In this document: piece by piece, positions 33,835 through 44,704 of the stretch
How positions within the stretch are numbered: position 1 is the stretch's first letter
Layout of the letters: each line of letters begins with the position of its first letter
Assembly: GCA_020746995.1 (NCBI GenBank)
Contig: JAGPXD010000001.1
Coordinates: 7,626,001 to 7,690,000, forward strand
Source: Plectosphaerella cucumerina
Lineage: Eukaryota; Ascomycota; Sordariomycetes; Glomerellales; Plectosphaerellaceae
Length of the DNA stretch: 64,000 nucleotides
Direction: 5' to 3'
Position numbers and translations under genes: made by a program
Notes under the pieces: model-generated
What the model saw: the letters and a program-made list of their open reading frames with translations, nothing else
What the model was told of the DNA's origin: nothing
The model's database searches: none

Positions 33835-34872
33835 ATCTGGTGCATGCCTGCGCTGTATCGCAGTAAGCCGTACATATTTCTACAGTACAGTACCATCAAC
33901 CCTCGAAGCCGATGTCCGGTTGGAATCGTCCTCTTGGGGGCTTTCCGAACACAAAGCTGAGACTGATGACAAATGATGACCGGTGCGAGATATAGAACGC
34001 CCGCGAGTTAGGCACGGAAAGATGACAGGCCCTATCAAGAATATAGGTCGCATGTCACTGATCGACAAAAATGGTGCACAGATCTGCCGCCGGGGATCTG
34101 GCCGTTACAAGACATCGCAGGTCAATTCCGTGGCCAGATAAACCCACCTCCGCCAAGACTCCTTCCATCTCAGCACTGGCCTACAGCATTGCACCGAACG
34201 CTCCTTCCTGACATGTCTCTGGCGGTAGATGAAAGGGAACGGGGATCGGAGTCCCCGTTCACGGTCGAGACGTTCGACGACGGACAGAGAGCAGGACTGA
34301 AGGGTGAATAGCCGACGATATCTGCCTGGCGCTAGCTAATGTTTTCAGTCAACTTCGGTCGGGCCAGGCCAGTCAGCCCTTCGGTTGCGTATGAAGCGAT
34401 GTTGCAGCTGGATAACGAGGAGAATGAGCTCGAACATGCCACGGATGGTAAGGGGAAGCAGCTCCGACATGGGCTGAGGCGCTGGTACAACCTCCCGCTA
34501 CAAGCTGTCCGGGTCCTTGTTGGAATCAAAAGTCCATAGTGGAACAGACGGCCTACTGCCACACAATATCATGCCCTTTCCACTGGTTTCGGACGTGCCT
34601 CATTCTGACAGGTGCCAAGGTGATGCTCCTGCATTTTATTACCTGGTGATCAACAGGTCGGGAACGTTGCTGAGCTGTTCCCAGCAGCGAGCGGTCTCCA
34701 GGCATCATGTCTTGTCAGCGATCACCGACAGCGCTAGTATTCGAGCTGCGAATCTGGATGACACCTACCGACATGGTAAATACCATACCTGAATAGTTTG
34801 AAAGGTCCCCAAGACGTCCGCTGCAGTCGTTTCACGAGATTTTCTTTCTTAAAACCACGCTGCCACTGCACA
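33835..34872. other. Intergenic, no gene seen
   Basis: Holds TACAGTACAGTA at 33881-33892 just upstream of the HMG-CoA reductase relic, and short frames without motifs. Confidence 0.5.
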
Positions 34873-35580
34873 ATGTCAAGGTAACTATCTACGTCCAGCA
34901 TACTGTAGAGGACTTGTGGGCGCTGAAACGATACTAGTCCCAACAAAGCGCGTTCATCGGTCACTGTCAGCCTCTACCTGAGAAAACGGGACCTCTTGGT
35001 CAGAGTCGTTCAAGAGAGCCTACAGCGGCTAGATGGTGACCTCGAGGCGGTTATTGAGCATGCCGCCACACTCATCATGTTCAGGCAGAGAGCCACCTTG
35101 CCGGCTGATCTGGAGCCATGCCCAGACGTTGACGACGTTGAAGGATGGTTTGGTACTATTAAGAGCCCTCAACAGGATCTTATCAAGTACATTAACGATT
35201 GCGCAGATCCCATGCTGTCCCTTGACGGCGCGGCAACTGAAGTCGAAAGACTCCGGCAAGGGCGCGCGATGTATGTGTCACGACTTGGCCAGAAGCTTGC
35301 TCTTGACGAAATACACTGCGAAGCGGCTCTCGCGGGGATGCTTGAGGGCTGTAGTGACGGTGAAGGCTCTTCCGAAGACGTATGCGATGCTCGGATTGCC
35401 GCTTGGTATGAAGCAGAACTTGACTTCATAGACAGCGAGCGGAACCGCCAGCAAGCGTTTCTGGCGAACCTCCTTCACATTGTGAGTACGAATGAGCGCA
35501 CCTTAAGTCATGCGGCGAGACAGCTCCTGGGTACGAAAGGCTCGAAGCAAAGAGTACCGCTGGGGTGCGCCTTGCTGTAG
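34873..35580 (+). CDS. Small helical protein ending in a CaaX-like box
   Basis: Exons 34873-34880 and 35004-35580 (intron GTAACT...GGTCAG, 123 nt) give 194 aa beginning MSRVVQESLQ. The long exon has no in-frame ATG near its start, so the 8-nt first exon is the best way to begin it. Sequence is helix-rich (LDGDLEAVIEHAATLIMF; YEAELDFIDSERNRQQAF). It ends GCALL, which fits a C-terminal CaaX prenylation signal with Leu in the last position, usually a geranylgeranyl signal. Membrane tethering is therefore possible. Family not recognised. Confidence 0.5.
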
Positions 35581-35676
35581 TCACCCAATCCAGATACTTG
35601 ATCTACTATGCACACTGTAACGTTACTATCTAAGGCAACCCTGAGCAGACCACATTCACAGGTACCGCCTAGGCAA

Positions 35677-37437
35677 TTAGAACCAATCTCCGGGGCCAGG
35701 GTAAGGAACCGTCTTGATGTGCGTCTTCTCGCCGCCGACAGTCAAGGTCTCTGTTCGCAGGCCCGGTGTTGGCGTCACATCTCTCACCCAAATGACCATG
35801 GCCACCATGACGACGGAAGAGAGAACGCAGAGGCCCACAAAGACGACGCGCAGGGCACCGACAACTGCAGATGCCAGGAACATCCTCAGGTCCCGCTCTG
35901 CTGGCTCGGTCAGGGCGCCGATGGCTTTGACGAGCGCCGCCACATCGTTCGCCCACACGTCAGCGAGCGGCGCATGTACCGGATGCTGCTGTATCTTGTT
36001 CTTGAGCGCGTTTTGGAAAAGGGCGCCGCCAAAGCCCACGCCGGCTGCCTGGCTGATCGTGCGTAGAAGGCTGAACGTGGGCGCGACGAACGCTTCGTCG
36101 TCATCTGCCGACAGCGCCTGCGCCGCCGACAGTGTGGCTGTCCAGGACGCGCCAAGACCCACGCCACCAACGATGCTGATGACTACCCAGATCGCGTCGT
36201 GCGTGTCCACGCGGAGCAGAACCAGCAGTCCCGTCCCGAGCGACGTGGCTCCCCAGCCAAACAATGCAGGCCTCCGGTACATCCGGACGCGGGACAGGAC
36301 GGCGCCCGCCACGATGGCCGCTATGCCTGTCGTCAGAGTGTACGGAAGCAGCGCCAGACCCACCAGTATCGGGCCGTATCCTTTCGCCGCGACGAAATAC
36401 AGCGGGAGATAGAACAGCAGGCAGTATAGGAGGATGCCATGAGCCACGGCGCCGAGCCACGCCGCGTTGGCCGGCATGCTCGTGAAGAGCGTCTTTCGGA
36501 TGAAGGGGTTTTTCGAAATGCGGGTGTTGTACAAGGCAAAGGCAGCCAACCCCGTGGCGCCGAGGATCAGGGGCCCCAGGGTGGCCCCCGACGTCCACGG
36601 GTAGAGTGTGCCGCCCGGTTCACGTTAGTCATCAGACCATCAGGTCGTAGGTGAGTCTGGCTCACCCCATGTCAGGGAAACCAGCACCGACGTCAGCGAC
36701 GCTGTGAAGACAAACGCGCCGAGCCAATCCAGGCTCGACAGCGTGCGCCGCGCACGTGCCCACGCAGCGCCGTTCCCCGCCGTCGCGACCGGCAGCACGA
36801 TCGGCACGGACACGGAGAGGCATATCGGGATGTTGACCCAGAAGATCCATCGCCAGTCCGACGCCTGAACCACCGCGCCGCCGATGATGGGCCCGGCAGC
36901 AGTACCGACCGCCCACTGCAAAGCGACCACACCGAACCATGTCATCCGCTCGCCGGCGTCGAACAAGTTGGTGAGGATGACGTAGGTCAGGGCGATGACG
37001 CCGCCGGCGCCAGTCCCCTGGACACAGCGTGCGGCCAGCATGAGGGGGAAGCCGCGTGCCATCAGGGCCAGGGCGCTACCCAGCGTGAAGAGGACGATCG
37101 CGACCAAGAACGCCGTGGCGGCGAGGGATGTGTCCCGCTGTGTAGACCAGAGCGGCTGGAACACGGCCGCCGCGAGCAGGAACGACGTGGCCGTCCAGAA
37201 GGCATCCAGGGTTGAACCTCCAAGCTCGGCGGAAACGGACTAGACGAGTCAGCGGTCATGGTGCTACGGCGGCCTTCGGTCGCTCACCGGCAGGGCTACA
37301 GCAAGCATCGACACATCAAGGGCGCAGGCAAGGTTCCCCAGGCACAACGGGATTATCTTGATGACAGCACGAGCTCTTGACCGCGGATAAGGTGTCCCCG
37401 GCCGCTTCCATCTCCGTTTCCTCGGCGACAGGACCAT
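35677..37437 (-). CDS. MFS multidrug transporter, 14-TM type, with a lost splice acceptor
   Basis: Exons 37437-37288, 37239-36666 and 36614-35677 would give 553 aa. Marks: LACALDVSMLAVALPSVSAELG (TM1), GTGAGGVIALTYVIL, GTAAGPIIGGAVVQASDWRWIFWVNIP (motif C and WxFWVNIP), then TLYPWTSGATLGPLI. Intron 1 (37240-37287) is normal. Intron 2 (36615-36665) has a good GTGAGC donor and CTAAC branch site, but the acceptor is GG (plus-strand CC at 36615-36616) where AG is needed, and no other AG lies nearby. If retained, translation stops after SPTT. The N-terminus is also uncertain: an alternative frame reads EETEMEAAGDTLSAVKS just upstream of TM1. Probably a recently disabled exporter of the toxin/drug class. 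Confidence 0.75.
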
Positions 37438-37880
37438 GATATCTTCGGGAGGTCTTTTGGACGGTATCACTAGTCTGCTTGGGTGTTTGAGGGGAGCAGG
37501 CGGCGGATCTCGGTGCACGGGATGCAACGGCAGTGGGAGGGCGGAGGGCGGCCTTGGCGGTGTAGTCAGATTCTCGATAAACCGCATCTTCAGTGTACAG
37601 GAGTACAGGGCAAACTGGGATGAGTTCTACGAAAACAGCCCGGCGTTCGTTCTTTTGAGTGCGGCCGCCACCTCTGCTTTGGTCCAGAAATAGAAGGAAC
37701 ATACTCTATTTTGGACTCGGTCTCAGCCACTTCCACGACAGCAGGCGCTGTCAGTCTCCGAACGAAGCAACTAAAAATAGCACGGTTCTGGTCATCTTAT
37801 CTATTCGAAAGGCCTGTGGCATCCTGAGCCGCGGTCGTGTCTACGCTGCATCGGTTCTGGTTCACTCGCTTGCTCGTTTC

Positions 37881-39002
37881 ATGCTGTTCTCACCTGAACC
37901 ATCGCCAACGAGGCCGTTCAAGTCTTCGACTTCTGTACCATTGTGGGCAACATCTAGCTCAGCGGAGACATCGGCCCCTGTGTGCTCTTCTGCTTCATTC
38001 GGGCCGAGGCCTACAGAGGAGCTCCCTCTACGTCCCCCGAAAGAAGCATCAGTCGAGGACTTCAGAGAATATAGAGACGACATATTGAACTACATGAGAC
38101 ACCAAGGAGTAAGCCTCATCACCATCTATGTACTGACGCAGGCTAACATGGTGGCAGCTGCTGCTGGTGCCTTTGCCCAACTATATGGAACACCAACCTG
38201 AACTGGACTGGGGAATGCGGTTTGCCGTACTCAACGAACTGATCAGAGTCCATCAATGTTTCAAAATGAGCCAGGAGACCCTGTTTCTTGCGGTTAACTA
38301 CGTAGACCGCTTTCTCTCCGTCCATGTTATCCGAGCCTCCGATATGCCTCTCGTTGGAGTAGTGGCGCTCTTTATTGCAGCCAAAATGGAAGAAACATTG
38401 TACCCGACCCCCAATGCGTTGGCCAGAGGCTTTGCGAGTCAGGCTGTCAGCGCAAGACGTATAGTAGAGGGGGAGAGAGTCATGCTGAACCGCCTTGGCT
38501 TTGAGCTAGGCTCTCCTGGACCAGGAGTATACTATGGATGGGCGAGAGGGGAGGGGCCAGTTGAACGGACAGTCGACCTCCTGACTTCATACTTCCTCGA
38601 GGTGACCATCATGGACGAAGCTTTCATTAGCTGTGCGTCAAGCTACTTGGCTGCGGCCGCTCTGAATCTGTCTCGCCTCATCTCGGGGAAGGGAGACTGG
38701 GTATGTGCTATTGTTCCTCCCGATCTTGCTACAGTACGGCTGCTGATTTCGTGAAGACAGAGAGTCTGGCTGACACATACGGCTACCGAGCCGCCGAGCT
38801 CGACTGCCCGAGCTTTCTCATCTGGCTCGCATGCCGCGAGGCACTTGCTCGCCATCCAGCGGTGTACGAGAAATACAAAAGCGACACGTTCGATGCGATC
38901 TCGCTCAAAGTGCAGGAAGTCGTACGGATGGAAACGGTCGGTGACAGGGGCGTCGATACACTACCGACGAAGGCGCTGGAGATGCGGCTCTTCCAACCAT
39001 AG
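37881..39002 (+). CDS. B-type (mitotic) cyclin-like protein, short
   Basis: Exons 37881-38108, 38158-38700, 38763-39002; both introns are in phase 0 (GTAAGC...GGCAG, GTATGT...CAGAG); 336 aa. The cyclin N-fold is clear: DFREYRDDILNYMRH, HQPELDWGMRFAVLNELIRVH, ETLFLAVNYVDRFLS, GVVALFIAAKMEE; then a C-fold with LTSYFLEVTIMDEAF and SSYLAAAALNLS. Such cyclins activate Cdk1 at G2/M. Compared with usual fungal B cyclins (about 450-650 aa), the N-terminal region is only some 70 residues and I see no destruction box (RxxL) in it. The MRAILVDW signature is replaced by MRFAVLNELI. Likely a divergent accessory paralogue rather than the essential mitotic cyclin. Confidence 0.72.
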
Positions 39003-39521
39003 ACTGCTTCATCATAGTCCAATGTACAGTAGGACGTAGCCGGGTTCAGGGCGTCATGTAGATGTCAGCGTACATGTGGAAGCAGCCACGTACAACCTAC
39101 CTGTGTGGCCCGTCTGTCATCTGGCTTCGCCCCTGGCTGGTGCTACGCGCTGCTGTACGATTGATCATTACTGTGCCGGCGTTCGTAATAAAGCCAGCCA
39201 AATGTCCGACGAATGCGTGCTGTCGAGCCTCTTCAACCGATTCCTTCCGATCTACAATACACTAGTCTTTTCGATGACGCACAGCGGCAGGAATGGGCTG
39301 TCCGTAGATGCCACGCAGCACGACTTGTTATTCGTAGCCAGACAGCTCTGCTAAAACGATGTAGCAACACGAGGCCGAGAATATTTTAATTGCTTCAAGC
39401 TATACAGTGCATCTATTGCAATATCAATCTGCTCATCGAACCATCGAACTACGCCTACAATGCATCTGCAACGAAATGACGCCCTCACAAGACCGTACGA
39501 CCTGCCAAGCATCTGTCCTGT
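39003..39521. other. Convergent intergenic region
   Basis: Between the 3' ends of the cyclin and J-domain genes. Only short frames; no gene seen. Confidence 0.5.
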
Positions 39522-41360
39522 TCAGATATGAAGACGGTCTTGAAAGCCTTCGATCAAGGCCCTAAAGCCGCCGCCCGCCTTGTTCCTCCCACCATAGTCG
39601 TCATCTGAGCTGCTGTCATAAATACCAGAGTCGCTGCTGACGTCCTTGAGGAGCTTCTGTGACCGCTGGCGGGGCCGACCCTCAAGATACCTGGGCCGCC
39701 TCAGCTCCAAGCCAAGCTTCTGTCGCATTCGCGCGTCATCAAACGGGATCGGCTTGCCGGCATGGAGAAGGTGAACGTAGATGAATGTGTCGGCATCGTC
39801 TTTGCCCATGATAATGCGGAGTATCGCTCGACTGATGAGGAACTCCTTGCCGTCTTGCGCTTCGCACAGAGCCACACCGTCAGGGAGTGATGGACGCACA
39901 CTATGATAGCATGCATAGTCTTTGACCTTGGCCGGAGCAGGAATGTTTGCGTGGATCTCCTCTCGCCTGTTCGGCACGAAGTTTTTCCTGCTTGGTTTCT
40001 GGTCCAGATAGGCGTACTTTACGCTCTCGCCGAGGCTGGAGCTCGCAACTAGCTCGATTCGCCTTCCGAACCCCTGGATGATGAACTGCATCCTGGAAGG
40101 CTCGGCGGTCTCGGGGTCAAATTTGGCTCCCTTCCGCCACAGGCCTACCGGGTACCATGCTCTATAGCCAAGAATTCTCCTCCCACCCTCAGTAAAGCCT
40201 GGTTTTACTTGGAGAGTGAGCGAGTCAGGCCCGATTGCCCAATACCGCTCGTCCTGAGGCAGTAGCTGGCCAACATCTGTCATCGCAACATCATCGGCGG
40301 ATTCCAGATCGGACGCGGGGCCCGAATCAAAGTCAGAATCGTAGGTTCTCGGGCGCTCAACCTTTGCTAGATCCTTCTTTGGAGGCAAGACGCTGAATGA
40401 ATGCCCCCTTGACTCGTGGGCTGCTGCGATGGCAGCTGTGACCGAGTCTGTCCAGCTTTGCGGCCACTGGTTCTGAGGTCGTTCGCGGAAATCGTCGAAA
40501 TTCTTTACCAGAGAACGCCCCAGCTCCGAAGCAAGGCGAACGTTCCCTGCCTTCAGCCACGCCCTGACTCTACGGAAGTCCTGCGCGAGAGCCAGAAGCT
40601 CGGGTGACTTCCTCCTGAAGATGTATGCATCGTTCTTCACTCCGGATGTCGTGTTTGAGGCCTGGACCTTGCGGTTCGCTTCTCTGATCTTCTCCTTTGC
40701 AAGTCGTCTTTCTTCCTGGTCATCGCTCAGCAGACAGATAGCGACGTCGTCTGCAATGCGCTTCAAAGCTTTGGTGACCTCAGCGCGGGGGGGCGGGATG
40801 TTTTCGTTGTCAAGCTCCGAGTCAGACTCGGAGGGGGCGCTTCGACCTTCCTCGAAAGAGACCCCCATCCCTCGTTTCTGTTGCTTTGCATCGTACCGAC
40901 TCCTTTTCTCTTCGTCTCCCAGCGTGAGGTAGGCTTTCTGAACCTTAGCATACCACTCCCTGGCGTCCTTCGACTTGTTCTGGTCTGGGTGGAGCTTAAA
41001 TGCCCACTTTTTGTGGGCACTCTTCACATCCTTGGCTGTTGCAGTGCTTTGAAGCCCAAGATGTCCGTACAGAGTGTCCGCGTGCTTTTGCAGCATACGC
41101 TTGTAGTCGACGACCGCCTGCTCATGCTCCTCCGACTGTGCGCGCAGGGACGAGTCCGAACCCGAGTCGTCCGAGTTGACTTGCGGAGGTTTGTAGGCAG
41201 CCAAGGCTTGCTGAGAGGAGGATTCTCCCGCTACATCGTCCTCTCGGTGGCGGCTCTTCCCAGCAGAGATGATGCTTTGGATGGGGCCGATCTTTGGGTA
41301 GGAGACTACGCCTTGACGGCCTGAGTCCGACTCTGACGCGTGGTTTCTCTTTGAAGCCAT
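39522..41360 (-). CDS. J-domain (DnaJ-like) protein with large unassigned C-terminal region
   Basis: 612 aa from ATG 41360 (MASKRNHASE); a TATATAT box lies near 41443 and a TACTGTA element near 41486. The first 100 residues are disordered and Ser/Asp-rich. A J domain follows (about 110-165): LYGHLGLQSTATAKDVKSAH, then WAFKLHPDQNKSKDAREW with the invariant HPD, and SRYDAKQQ. J domains stimulate Hsp70 ATPase. The rest includes a Lys/Arg-rich helix (RRLAKEKIREANRKVQ) and a globular part (GGRRILGYRAWYPVGLWRKG; KVKDYACYHSVRPSLPDGV) that I cannot assign. The C-terminus is acidic and Ser-rich. No introns. Possibly nuclear or chromatin-related, but unproven. Confidence 0.78.
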   Translation of the reverse strand: MASKRNHASESDSGRQGVVSYPKIGPIQSIISAGKSRHREDDVAGESSSQQALAAYKPPQVNSDDSGSDSSLRAQSEEHEQAVVDYKRMLQKHADTLYGHLGLQSTATAKDVKSAHKKWAFKLHPDQNKSKDAREWYAKVQKAYLTLGDEEKRSRYDAKQQKRGMGVSFEEGRSAPSESDSELDNENIPPPRAEVTKALKRIADDVAICLLSDDQEERRLAKEKIREANRKVQASNTTSGVKNDAYIFRRKSPELLALAQDFRRVRAWLKAGNVRLASELGRSLVKNFDDFRERPQNQWPQSWTDSVTAAIAAAHESRGHSFSVLPPKKDLAKVERPRTYDSDFDSGPASDLESADDVAMTDVGQLLPQDERYWAIGPDSLTLQVKPGFTEGGRRILGYRAWYPVGLWRKGAKFDPETAEPSRMQFIIQGFGRRIELVASSSLGESVKYAYLDQKPSRKNFVPNRREEIHANIPAPAKVKDYACYHSVRPSLPDGVALCEAQDGKEFLISRAILRIIMGKDDADTFIYVHLLHAGKPIPFDDARMRQKLGLELRRPRYLEGRPRQRSQKLLKDVSSDSGIYDSSSDDDYGGRNKAGGGFRALIEGFQDRLHI

Positions 41361-41626
41361 GGGAGCCTCGTAGCGCAATACACAATGTGTTGCAATCGTG
41401 AAGATCCGCTTCTTGTGGTGCTGTGAGCGGCCGGAGTACGGTCTATATATGTCCTGGGACCATGGATTGATGATGGCGCGGATCCGTACTGTATCAAGAC
41501 CATAAATAGAATGTCTAAAAATACGCCGGCGCACTCCATGGCTATTATTAGACGAGGCTAGGTGTCATAAGACATCCGGTTGTCCGGCTCCTGGGACCCT
41601 GACCGCGTGCGACACAACTTGCACAC

Positions 41627-41962
41627 ATGGCTTTGATCGCGGACCTGTGGCAGCCCAGTATGTCGGCATCCATGGGGACGACATCCTGGAGTGTTTCCTC
41701 TACAACGCTTAGCTTCAAACAAGAGGAAAGACAAGGCCAGTCGCCAGCAATCCCAACGCATTTCACCGCCAGCTCCGCCTTGCCGTCTGATGGCGCACAG
41801 GTCACCACCGTCCTGGACGTGGGTCCCGGCGAAACTCCAACAGCAGAGATAGGGTTACCGGCTGCGTTGAAACTCTCCCGTGGGAATAGACAGAGACCCG
41901 TTGGGTCGTGGATAGCATGGATTGCGGCTTCTGTACTACTTTGGATTTATGGATCGATCTGA
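41627..41962 (+). CDS. Possible small tail-anchored protein
   Basis: 111 codons from ATG 41627 with a hydrophobic C-terminal stretch (WIAWIAASVLLWIYGSI) that could be a tail anchor. No homology recognised and no intron; an antisense frame overlaps it. Weakly supported. Confidence 0.22.
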   Translation: MALIADLWQPSMSASMGTTSWSVSSTTLSFKQEERQGQSPAIPTHFTASSALPSDGAQVTTVLDVGPGETPTAEIGLPAALKLSRGNRQRPVGSWIAWIAASVLLWIYGSI

Positions 41963-42154
41963 CGGGACGACGTGGACACGGCGCATGTTCTGTTCTGCTT
42001 CCTTCTGTGAATATAAGCTTGGCCAGGAGTACACTACACAACGTGGGTGCCATACAAAATTCAATCGTGCTTGAAAGCGGTGTCTAAAGCTAGTCTAGCA
42101 ATATCAATGCCGGTCTCCAAAACCGCTTTCGACTCTGGCCACCCGCCCTACCGC

Positions 42155-43081
42155 TCAAACAGACAACACGGCAGGCCCTGCCAAGGTGTACTTGGCCAAA
42201 TCCTCATATGTCGTGAACTGCGCCTGGGTCGTAAGCGCAACAAACACGAGACTCCCCATACCCCCCGGCATGTCCCACTCCCCGCTGTTCTCCGTGAGGA
42301 GGCGCAAGGGTGTATGCGTAGGGCCGCCGGGCCGTCCCAGCCAGCTGAGGAAGAGCGGCTCGACTGCGACTCTCCTCTCCAGATCGGCCGACTTCCAATG
42401 GAATCTGACCATAGGCCTGTTGTCCAGGCGGCTGACAGAACCATCAAGGCGTGGTGCGTCGGGCAGTCCCGAAAGCGTTGGGCAGGCCTGATGTGACAGA
42501 CGCCGGACCACATTGACGGCCCAGGACGCCGGCATCACTGCGTCAAAGGGTGCGGCGCCAAGGACTTGCTGATGTCTGGCTTCGACAGCTGCCATCGCAG
42601 CCACCCCTGGCGCAAGACCGAAATCCGCCGACGGCAGGCTCATCAACAAGTCCAGCGCAGCCCCGGCCCTCGCGGCACTCAGAATGTTGCCCACACGGAG
42701 GAGAGACGTCTCGTTGTAGGCTGTGAATGTGGTGTTGCACGGAAGAATCGGTCGCGTCCCTGCAGCGGCGAGGATGCCTCGCAGCGCCTGTCGGTGGACC
42801 TCGTCTTGCTGCAGTACACCAACGGTTAGAGACACGTCACCATCGTTCAAACCTTTGATTTGTACCTTCATTACAGCCTCGAGCGCGCTTCTCTTCGCCA
42901 CCATCGTGGATGAAGCGCTTTTCAGATACGAGGCTTCCGCATTCTCGAGGAACAGAGCGATCTGCAAGCCATCGACAGCACGCGGGGACAGGGTAAGAGA
43001 AGGGGGTTCTCGAGGCACAGGCGCTGGTCTCGCAAGTGTAAGAGACACGGCTAAGGCTGCGAGGAGGAAGAGTTGTCTCAT
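42155..43081 (-). CDS. Secreted Rds1-like ferritin-fold protein
   Basis: 308 aa, one exon. An N-terminal signal peptide is visible (MRQLFLLAALAVSLTLARPA). The body has the Ferritin_2/Rds1 helices: IALFLENAEASYLKSA, VGVLQQDEVHRQALRGIL (E-x-x-H) and AAVEARHQQVLGAAPFDA (E-x-x-H), with N-glycosylation sites (NTT, NET). Rds1-type proteins are stress- or development-linked extracellular proteins of fungi with a four-helix fold; metal binding by the ExxH pairs is plausible but unproven. It is transcribed divergently from a secreted cupredoxin gene with only about 300 bp between starts. Confidence 0.75.
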   Translation of the reverse strand: MRQLFLLAALAVSLTLARPAPVPREPPSLTLSPRAVDGLQIALFLENAEASYLKSASSTMVAKRSALEAVMKVQIKGLNDGDVSLTVGVLQQDEVHRQALRGILAAAGTRPILPCNTTFTAYNETSLLRVGNILSAARAGAALDLLMSLPSADFGLAPGVAAMAAVEARHQQVLGAAPFDAVMPASWAVNVVRRLSHQACPTLSGLPDAPRLDGSVSRLDNRPMVRFHWKSADLERRVAVEPLFLSWLGRPGGPTHTPLRLLTENSGEWDMPGGMGSLVFVALTTQAQFTTYEDLAKYTLAGPAVLSV

Positions 43082-43379
43082 GGTGAGGGCGAGCTATCAC
43101 GGTGGTAGGAGTTCGCTCTCCCGTCTTTGATGCGACTCGCAACGTGATATGTCATCATCCTGTACAGCTCCTGCCACCAGCGCGTTGTACGGCATCGTGC
43201 GGTGAGTGCACATGTATTTCGGATGAGGCTGTGCACTCCTGCTATCTTTAGGCATAAGATAGACTTCTCAACTCATGGTTCTATTTATGGACCGGGAGGG
43301 GGCTGCTTCTGTCCACATGTGCCATATAAACCCATCAGCACCTCACCAGCCAAGTCGTGCTTCCTCATCACAACTCATC
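43082..43379. promoter_or_regulatory. Shared divergent promoter of the Rds1-like and cupredoxin genes
   Basis: 298 bp separate the two start codons. It contains CATATAAA near 43323, a TATA-type box about 55 bp before the cupredoxin ATG, and TATTTATGG near 43286. A single shared promoter suggests co-expression (inference). Confidence 0.45.
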
Positions 43380-44104
43380 ATGAAGACCACCGTTCTCCGA
43401 GTCTCTCTCTTCGCATCGTCGGCGCTGTCTCTGGCGACGCCGCCCCTCCCACACCCGTCTGTCCTCGAATCCGTCTGCGCGGGGCTGTCGCTGTCATCCC
43501 GTGGCGCCATCGGCCCGTCGAGCGCCCAGGTCAGCGGCCCCCCAGAGACGCCCACACCCATCTTCTCGACCCTGCCGGATTCTTCGTCGCCGACGTTGCC
43601 AGCGGGCTCGGCCATAGCCACCGTCATAACGCACACCCTGACGCTGACACTGACTGCGGCGCCCGGCGTGGACACCTTCGGGTCTGGTGTGCCGCCTGCG
43701 CCCGTGCCGACTCACGTCGTCCAGGTCGGCCCGCGCGGGGCATTGGTCTTTGAGCCGCCCGAAGTATCCGCGTCCATGGGCGACGTCATCCGCTTCAACT
43801 TCGTCTCGGGGAACCACACGGCGACGCAGTCGTCTCTGGAGCAGCCGTGTGTCGCCAATGGCGGCTTCGATACAGGATTCATCGGCGTAGGCGACGGCAT
43901 GCCTCGGCACGTGGACTACATCGTCGACACTGACCAGGCCTGGTTTCACTGGTAAGGGATAAGTGCGAGGGGGGACACGTGAGAATGGAGGCTGACATTG
44001 TGATTAGCCGGCAGGCGGACCATTGCGCACGGGGCATGGTGTTCGCCGTCAACGCAGGCGCGCAACTCGGTGAGGTTGCCGCTAGCGCTCGCCAAACTTA
44101 TTGA
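43380..44104 (+). CDS. Secreted cupredoxin-like protein
   Basis: Exons 43380-43951 and 44008-44104 (intron GTAAGG...GATTAG) give 222 aa. A signal peptide is clear (MKTTVLRVSLFASSALSLAT). A Ser/Thr/Pro-rich spacer precedes the cupredoxin domain: THVVQVG...LVFEPPEVSASMGDVIRFNF, SGNHTATQSS, FDTGFIGVGDG, AWFHC and ADHCARGMVFAVNAG. NH, C, H and M match the type 1 copper ligand order. The intron falls inside the WFH(C) codon and splicing restores the ligand Cys. The protein lacks the GPI or TM end of the 14-kb relative, so it is probably free in the wall or medium. Confidence 0.8.
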
Positions 44105-44542
44105 GTGCGGCGGCCGTTGCGCCCCAATTTCCTATGAGTAACGGCCCAACGTGGCTTTTGGTACCTGGTCTTGCGGAGACTCAATGGGGGCTTTTACTGT
44201 GTTGCAGAATTGATACTGTACTGTAACCTCGCTTTTACAGTCCTTGGATATTTTCGTTGTGTTTAATGCGACGTCCTGAAGCCGTGAAGCATGAGGGCAC
44301 CAAAGGCCGCCCTGAGGCCGAGATGGAAGTTGTAGCTCCCGCCAATGCCCCAAGAAACTGCAACGAACTTCGGCTTTGCATAGTAGCATGAAGGTGCGCT
44401 AAGGCCTGCGCAGCTCTGGCGCGTCCTCGAGGTTAGCGCACGGTTTGAGCCATCAATGGTGCCGACTGGGTCAGCCGTCGACCTTGCTGGTTGATATCGA
44501 CCATATGCTGTACGCAGCTCGACCGCCGAGACAAAGTGTACG

Positions 44543-44560
44543 TACTGTACTGTACTGTAA
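44543..44560. promoter_or_regulatory. TACTG-type array before the P450 gene
   Basis: TACTGTACTGTACTGTAA, three 5-bp units, about 145 bp upstream of the ATG at 44705. Confidence 0.4.
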
Positions 44561-44704
44561 ATTATGACAGTGGGCGCTTCGAAAGGACCCTTGGCGTCGT
44601 TCTGGTCAGCAAGGCAATCACCCGCCGGTGGCAATGGCACGGCGCGCACTCGGGGCGACTGCGCGATACATCTTTCATTAACGTCCCGGCCCTGAGAGCA
44701 TAGT

